NCBI RefSeq assembly: GCF_000004195.4
Contig: NC_030684.2
Span: forward strand, 110,709,429 to 110,773,428
DNA from: Xenopus tropicalis
Lineage: Eukaryota; Chordata; Amphibia; Anura; Pipidae
Reading direction: 5' to 3'
Length of the DNA: 64,000 nt
Shown here: one piece after another, positions 38,301-47,300 of the stretch
Layout: every line of letters starts with the position of its first letter
Position numbering within the stretch: the first letter of the stretch is position 1
Notes under the pieces: generated by a model
Database searches by the model: none
The model's input: only the letters and a program-made list of their open reading frames with translations
Told to the model about the DNA's origin: nothing
Translations under genes and position numbers: made by a program

Positions 38301-41300
38301 TAGCCTTTATGGGTTTAAAAACAACTTTGTACCATTTCTTATATTACTATGATGTATGTATATTAAACCTAATTGGGTTATTATTCACTGGTTCTTTATA
38401 CTGCTAATAGATACTGGGTCACAGAACTCTGGGTCATGTTCAAAATGGATGCAAAACTCACTCAGGCAATGGAAGAGTTCCAGGAGCTGGTGAGATCGAA
38501 AGGGGAGGAGTTACACTGGCGCTTGATTGACACTGCTCAAATGTGAGTGACCAAAATGTTTCCTTTTTTCAAGCCAGACAGATTTCTACGCCAACTGGCA
38601 CTAATACATGGCAAACCAATATTATTACTTTCAGAAACTCAAGGGACTGGTCCAGAAAACTGACACAAAGAATCAAACCCAACTGCAGCAAGAAGAGGAA
38701 AGTGTCTCTGCTGTTTGACCACTTGGAGCCACAGGAACTTGCTGAACACTTGACCTACCTGGAGTTTAAAGCCTTTCGAAGAATATCAGTGAGTGTTTCT
38801 GGCCCTTCATCCTCACCCTCTCGCTATGTTCTGTACACATCTTATGTCTCAGCCTTTCCTGCCATATTTGCTCAAAGGCAAGCATTTTGGGGTGCTGGTT
38901 GACTTTAGATTGGTTTTATAATTAAGCAGATTTATTCCTTTAAATGCTGTTCATTTCATTCAAAGAGAATTCAGTGAATTCTAGGTGTCCCTATGTATAC
39001 AGGTCAAAACAGTCATGGGAGGAGGTCTGTGGACCTGCATGAAGCCAATGAGAAACAGTGAGTCAGTCAGCAACCCAATAGCATGAAAGTATCACAGAAA
39101 TTATACACTGAACACACAATGCTTTTATTATATTGCCCCTGCTACATGGCATGAGTAGTAAAGGTTGTGGAAAAACTCAGACCTCTACTTTAATCAACTA
39201 AAGAAAGGAGGCAGGGTGACAGAACAGACCCCTTCTGGATGTTATATTGCCTTTATTACTGCTTTTTTTCTCTATTGTTTATATTATGAGTATGTATCTA
39301 GACACCACAAAAACTCTTTGTATTTATAACTGAAGCAAGGTTATTAGTACCAGGGTATTGTTTTGACGTTTCCCATTTTTAACTTTATTATTGCTTGAGC
39401 GGTGGTCATGTGTAGAATGGGAGTGTAGAATGGAAGCCAGTGTTTTTAGCTTTTTACTCATTAATAAAAGTGCTTTAGTAATCGGTTACTGACTACCCAT
39501 GTCCGACCTGTTCTCTTTGATAATGAGCTTTATACTGTATAATGCAGGCCAGCTGCTCTTTAATCAGGGGAGGTGCTTTGCCAACTCCACTTTTCTTCTT
39601 TTAATGTGTATGTTACTTTCTACTCTCCCTGTATACAGCTGTTTTCCTCCCGTGCTCTTCATGTTTATATCTGACATTTATTTGTGTTAGTGAACACTTC
39701 TACCGATAAGGATAATTTAAACATATCCTGAGAACTTCCTGCATACCTAGTGCTACAGAATTGCAGCAGAGCAGGCCTTTGTTGGTTCCCTATAAGGCAC
39801 ACAAGGAAGTCACAACAACAAAATATCTTTACTGTTTTAATGGCAGTCTCTGCATGGAGACTATGTTTTATGTTACTAAGGGCAACCATTTTAAACTCAA
39901 TCAACTTTCCCTAAAGTAAAGTCTTCATTTGTGTTGTCTTCTGTGCTACCAAATAAAAGGTACAGTATATACTCGAGTATAAGCTGATCCAAATATAAGC
40001 CAAGGTACCTAATTTTACCTAAGAAAACTGGAAAAACTTATTGACTCAAGTATAAGCCTAGGGTGGGAAATGCAGCAGCTACTGCTAAGTTTTAATAATC
40101 AAAATAAATACCAATAAAATTACATAAATTGAGGCATCAGTGGGGTATATGTTTTTCAATAGTTATTTCAAAGAAAAACAGTAAACTAGCTCTGTAAGCG
40201 GAGAAGAGGGTCAACAAAAACAATATGAGTACTACCCCACGCTCATTGCACATTGGCAAACTGGCAGCAGACCCAGTCCCGGAAGGATGTAAGGGCAAAT
40301 AAGTATTGCTAGTGGGAGCCTAGGCCAGGGCACTGGAGGGTCTGGTTGCGGGTGGCCTAATTTGCACACAAAGGAGAGAGGGTGCTAGTCTAGAGGGACC
40401 CATGGCACCCGACTTGAGTATAAGCCGAGGGTGACTTTTTCAGCACATTTTGGGTGCTGAAAAACTAGGCTTATACTCGAATATATACAGTATGTTTCTC
40501 CTGAGAATTAGAACAATTGTTTTATCCTTCATATCCTTCCTGTTATTCTGGCCCTCAGTTTTCAGATTATCAGAACTACATTGTCAGTGGCTGTGTGAAG
40601 GAAAATCCAACCATGGAACGATCCATTGCGCTGTGCAATGGAATCTCGCAATGGGTCCAGCTTATGGTTCTGAGCCGTCCAACTCCCCAGCTCCGGGCTG
40701 AGGTGCTCACAAAGTTCATCCATGTAGCTCAGGTAAGGTGCTGTAATTGATATGACTATGTTTTGCCCAGTGCTGATTTGCAGTGTTATGGTAGCCCTCC
40801 AGATAGAAAGGGTTCAACACAACATGATCTCTGTCTTGTTTTGCATTTAATACAGAAACTGCATCAGCTGCAGAATTTCAACACCTTAATGGCTGTCATT
40901 GGGGGCCTTTGTCATAGCTCCATCTCCAGGCTCAAGGATACGAGTGCACATGTATCCCATGATGTCAACAAGGTAATTTTAGCAACAAAACACTTCCGCT
41001 ATAAAGAGATTTCCATTCCAGCTATAAATATTGGGAGCAGAAACTGGTTTAAGGGGAAGTAGACTTTGCTCTAAGTGATTAGCACATCTCAAATTCTCTG
41101 CCTTTTATGAAAAAAAAAAATAATTTAAAAGAACTACAGGATGTGGTCGATAAAACTTTTTCCTGTAAAATAAATGAGACGAATTGTGAAACACTTTGCC
41201 CCACTGTATTGTCCAGAAATGACCTTTGGTATGTTTGATATTCTGACAGTATTGTTTTTGTTCTTTCAGGTCCTGAATGAAATGACAGAGCTGCTGTCTT

Positions 41301-44300
41301 CTTGCAGGAATTATGACAATTACCGACGAGTGTACAATGAGTGCACCAACTTTAAGATTCCTATCCTGGGAGTCCACCTGAAGGACCTGATTGCTCTACA
41401 TGAGGCCATGCCAGACTTTCTAGAGGACAGCAAAATTAATGTGCCAAAGCTTCACTCTTTATATAATCACATCAATGAGCTCATCCAGTTGCAGAACATT
41501 GCTCCTCCATTGGAAGCAAACATGGACCTTGTACATCTACTCACGGTAAGTCTCTGAAAATCTCTACAAGGAACAGAAATGCATGGAGAATGTATAGAAT
41601 TGTTTACAGTAGTAGCCTCTAGGGCAGGGATTGGAATTTCTTTTTTCTTTAAATGCTCCCATTAATTTTGGAATTTCCCAATGCTTCTCAATGTGTTAAA
41701 GGGGTGTTCACCTTTAGACAACAAACTGAATTTGAAGAGCCCTTGCCAGAAAAAACTTTTTTGTAATTCATATTTATTATAAATGTTTACTTTTAAAGCT
41801 ACAGACCAGGATCAGTGCTGCTAAAAGGCTCTCTGCTCTGCTCTCAGTAGGGGATTTCTCAGACGAGGCCTTGTCAGGCAGCCAAATAAAAAAAAATCAC
41901 ACTCAGGGGGTTCTGCACATGCATCCTTTCTCCGGCTTCATTTGGATATGCGTGGTACAATTGCCTGTCGGATCAATGAAATACAAATGAAATTGGTGTC
42001 TGCAATGCCTTCCAAAGAGGAGAGAGCAGATGAGGGAGAGTTTTAGCAGCGCTGATCCTGTTCTGTAGCTTCAAAACTAAACATTTTAAATAATAAAGAT
42101 GAATTACAAACTCACTGCTGGGAAAAGTGCAAATGTTGATTGGCAAGGGGCTGGAATATAATCATGTCTGCACTAGAGGATTTTTATGAAATTCATTATT
42201 TGGTAGCTCAGATCCATAAGAATGAACGTAAATATACAGATAGGCAAGATTCCCTTTGCAGTATAACCTCTGCATATGTCTTCCTAGAGTTTTACTGAGA
42301 AAAATAAAGTGAATGTAAACCCTATAAAGCAACACTGATCGCAGAAGTGCACATTCCAGGACCCAATATCCAGGGGATGGCAGTAAGGTTTTTTCTCATG
42401 TTTTGAGGCTACAACAGCCCAAAAGTTTTGCCATCAGTGCGCTGTGCCTCGGGTTACATCAGGATTCTAGTTGCTTCTTATTATTTTGTGCGGACGCACA
42501 CAGCTACACAACTGCCTAAGTGCTGGATATCAGGACTTAGGGATGGCCCTATTGCATTATGTAGAAGCACAGTCTTCTGCTGTTAGTATAGCTTTAAGGG
42601 AACTTTTCAGGGACAGATATATCCAGTCTTGGCTTTCTCACCTCGCCCCTGTACATCCTGCAATAGATCACATGCGTCTGATTGTGTGAATCTGATGATA
42701 CAGAAATTAATTTAAGTATCTCAAATGCTTTTTGCAGCTCTCCCTTGATTTATATTATACTGAAGATGAAATGTATGAGCTTTCTTACGCACGGGAGCCA
42801 AGAAATCACCGGGCACCGGTAGGAGAGGTTTTTTCTATATGAATACTACTAATATGCACTAGTTAGGAAAGAAGCTAATACCTACTAAATAATATGGGGT
42901 GAATAATTGTAACCAGTATAAATTGGCTTTAGTACATTTATGTATGTTTACTTAGGACATTTCCTCTATTGTGATTAACTTGGAAGGGATGTAACCAAAG
43001 TGCCTGTCCAACATCCAGTTCAAAGACCAAGATTATTAATATGATGTTGGTCCTCCTTATGCTGCTAGAACAGCCTCTACTATTCTGGAAAGACATAGAA
43101 GCATTGTTGGTGGCATTTTCTTTGATACAGCCAGGGCCGCTTTAGGGTATCAGTGGACCCTAGGTCCCCAACTTTGCCCCAATAAATTTTGATAGTACTA
43201 CCATCAAGGAGGTCAATTCATACCTACCAAAGTAGAAGTGGACAGCTATGGGAGCTAATAAACCGTAATCACAAAATGGACTGTGGGTTGGGGTCAGGAC
43301 TTGTTGCCACAAAACTTAAAATGATCAAGAATGTCATTGTATGCCAATGGTGGGCCAAGTTATATTGGCACCCAAGGCATGGCCCTTGCATCCAGCCCAT
43401 CCCTCCCGCTGCCACCACTGGTTGCTCACATCTTTCCCCCGCCGTTTGCTAGCTCACTTCTCCTCAGGTTTGGCCCCCTACCCCTTTGTGCCCTAGGTGG
43501 CCACCTCTCCTGCTTACCCATAGTTCCAGCCCTGCTTGATGCTGTGAAATTTATGTTTGTTTTCATTAGGACCTGGGTCCCTATTCCAAACTATGAAAAA
43601 CACTCAGGCCATTATTGGCTAAAGCCATTATTTCTTCTCCACTAAACTTTATAGCAGCGTTACTTTTACACGTCACTTTGACTAGCTGATTCTCCTGTCA
43701 GTGGTGAGGAGAGGTCTGTACAGTTCTTATACGATTGCACCCACAATCTGGCTACTCACTAGTTGCATTATTACTGTAATTCATATAATATGATTATAAC
43801 AAAGAATAAACTATAACTAGAGATTATACAAATTGTGAATTGTGCACCAGGTCTAACCCATATCAACCAATCAGTCTGTAGAATAAACTGGTCACCTGTT
43901 TGAAAGTAAACATTTGACTGGTTATAATAGGTGACTAGACCTGGTGCAATGGTCACTTTGTACTTATTTACTTGCTCAGCTGATTGATTGAATTTCAGCC
44001 TGGTTGGGAGAGGAGCATGGCCTCAATTCTAGGTTAGTAAAACCACCTCAACCAGGTAACTGGATTATCATTTTTGACAGACCAGCCACCATTCAATGTG
44101 GTTGCAGAAAAGTTGTCTCCTCAGTGGCCAATTATACTGTAACTCAGGAATGGCTTATAGTGTGGCTCTTAATTTGCTACAAACCTGTAACTCTGGTGCT
44201 GAAAACCACAGCTGAAGTGTCAAGTCTAGTAATGACTAGGGATGTTGCTGTTATTGAATGAATGTTTATTTGCAAAGAAAGCTACGTTATTTCAGCTGTA

Positions 44301-47300
44301 TTTGTAACTCTTCTAATCATAGTCTCCATGTTCTTCTTATGAGAGATCAGATGTTTGGGCGCACATCTCGCCGCATCTGCTCTAATGGCTGTATGAGCAT
44401 ACATTATGCAACAACTAAAGTAGTCACTAAATGCAAACGCACCAGAGTACTTCTTTTCACTATTATCTTTTCTTGTAGAATAGATGACAGTTTCCTTTAA
44501 TACATAGCCCTGTGTGTGGGTGGCAATTTCTGTTCAGGAGCTGAAAATGAAATAGGAATCGAGTGTAAATGGGGAAAAAAATATGTGAAAAAGGAATCAT
44601 GCAAACACAAAGAGCCTTTAATGTGATTTATTTGTAAAGAGTCATGTATATTCTGGAGCACGTACATTTGAGGGATATATGAGCTACGATATGCATGTAT
44701 AAATCGGTATTTATGGAACGGAGAACTGTGTACGGCAGCTTGCTCATTGGCTTCAGATGAGAATGCATCTTACTGAATTAACTTACCCTGCTCTTGGGTA
44801 TGCTTCGTAGGGGGCCATTTACTAACCAGTAGATTTTTTTTTCAAATTTGGATTTTTAGCGCTACAATTCGCAGAAAAAAAAAGTTGTAACTTTTCCAAG
44901 ATTTACTATGCGTCAAAACGGCTAAAAATTCAAATATATTGATTTTTCCGCCACTTTTCCCATGTTGATTCAGTTCAGACTTTTTAGTAAATGTAAAGAC
45001 ATTTGTGAAAATTAGTTTATTCAAATTTTAAAATAAAAAAATGAGAAATGTTTTTAGTAAATCTGCCCCTAATGTCTTTATGGCAGCCTTACAGTACTGC
45101 TCTATGTTAGAGGCAGCTTCTCTCTTGGGTTATTCCATAGACAGTGGCAGATAGTGGCACCTAGCCTGTGCTTCCGACTGTTGGGGTGTTTTCCTAGTCT
45201 GACACCGGCTCCTCCTGCTGGGTTACTATTTTTGTCATAGACAGCTGCCTTCTGTTGAAGGATATTCCTAGTGTTTAGTATATAGACTCCGGCTGATGCG
45301 TTGTGTTCCCTAGTCTGTCTCAAATAGGCTCCTTCTGTTGGATTTGTTCCCAAGACTGACACAGACAGCCTCATACTTCCTTAAGTTGGATGCACTCACA
45401 CAAACGTTGCTAGATACTAGTTCCGTAATACTAGAAAATAATACAAGCAAGTCCACAGATAGGCTTTGGCTTTGTTGAACTAACATATAAATGCAACTCA
45501 CAAGTGGGCACAGAAATGTGCTAATAATTCTCATTCTACCCCATACAGCCAGTCACACCCTCCAAACCTCCTGTGGTTGCAGACTGGGCATCAGGAGTCT
45601 CTCCAAAGCCAGACCCTAAAACTATCAGCAAGCATGTGCAGAGGATGGTGGATGTAAGTGTGGGCTTGTATCTGTTACTAATTGCCTTGCAATAGAACTG
45701 TCCCTTGTTTGCTGTGTAGATAGGGGAATGGTGTAGCCCCTACTACGGCCTAGAAACCTGCAGGCACTTACTGATTTCTTGTTTTTGTTTAGTCTGTATT
45801 TAAGAATTATGACCTGGATCAAGATGGATATATATCCCAAGAAGAATTTGAGAAGATAGCAGCCAGCTTCCCTTTCTCTTTCTGCGTCATGGATAAAGAC
45901 AGGTAAGCATGAGGGATCATCTCTTCCTTAAGGTGGGAGCTCATGAGCCACACACAGTCATATCCAAAGCAGGAACACTAGCGTATGGTTACTAGCTTAC
46001 TTCTCATAGTCTGTCGGCCTTGGATCTAAAACCTCAACTGAGCTACAGTGAATATGAAACAATGTTGCACATGAAAATAAGCATCAAAAAAGCAGAAATG
46101 ACCAAAAGGTGGCCTGGTTGGTACCTCTCAGTGTGTGTCTTGTAACAGGAATGTGAATTTGGAGTAACTTTTCCAGGAAAAATTCTATTGTGTGAGATGC
46201 AGGTTAACAGTATCTAAATGGGTAGCTTGTAGCATTGTATGAAATGCAAACCTGGTCAACAGGCCCTGGCAGGGGACAATAAAGTGTAGGGTGGAGATGG
46301 GGCAGAGGAGCTAAAGGAAAATGGATACATATCTGTTACGTATGTGTTACAGCTATAGGGGGGGAGTTGGGGAGGGAAGGCAAGGAAGGCTTGTCTGCAG
46401 CTAGTTTACCCCAGCAGATTTGCCATCTTGAGTGAAGATTTTCTGGTGAATAGCTCTAAACTGGCATGTATGGCATAAACTGACTCCATTACAGAAGTGG
46501 ATGGGAAAAAAGAAAGACAGGTTGTGGTGCTAAAGGATTCATTTATTTAAAAGGTAGTGAGTGTAATATGTAGCCAGGACCCCACATGCCTACTGGTGTA
46601 GTTTGCATGTGATGGAATGAGAGGACAGATATTACTAACTGGATGCACCCATTCTTTAAAATATCTTTTATGTTCTAAATGGTGTTCTTGAAATGGACTG
46701 GTATCAATATGGAGGAGTATATCCCACATGCTAACTTTCTGTCCCATTCTCTACAGGGAAGGGTTAATCAGCAGGCAAGAGATAACTGCTTACTTCATGC
46801 GAGCCAGCTCTATTTGCTCAAAGCTTGGCCTGGGATTCCTCCATAATTTCCAGGAGACAACCTATCTGCGTCCTACCTTCTGTGATAACTGCGCAGGATT
46901 TGTGAGTATGATCTTCACAAGCACTGCTGTTATAAGCTGCATGCATGCATTATCCCAACCACGTGTAACCTGTTATCCCCTGCTATACATTAGTTGGGCC
47001 ACAGTGTTGCCATTCCCCCACTAATGAAAAACAACACTCTGTTCTTTACTCCTTAGCTCCGAATAGGTTTAATTATATATAGTAGTTAAGGTAGTGTAGT
47101 GGAACTATAACTTACAGAACACCACCAATAGCTAAAGAACGGCATCAGGTTGTCCTGACTTACAGATGTGAGGGGCTCAGAATTAATTGGTATTCATTCT
47201 TTTTGATATCTGGCCATAAGTACCCAGGCATATTTTTAGCCAAAAGCATCTATTTCTGTACTTATTTTAAAACCTTGTACTAAACATCATTGTCCAACCT

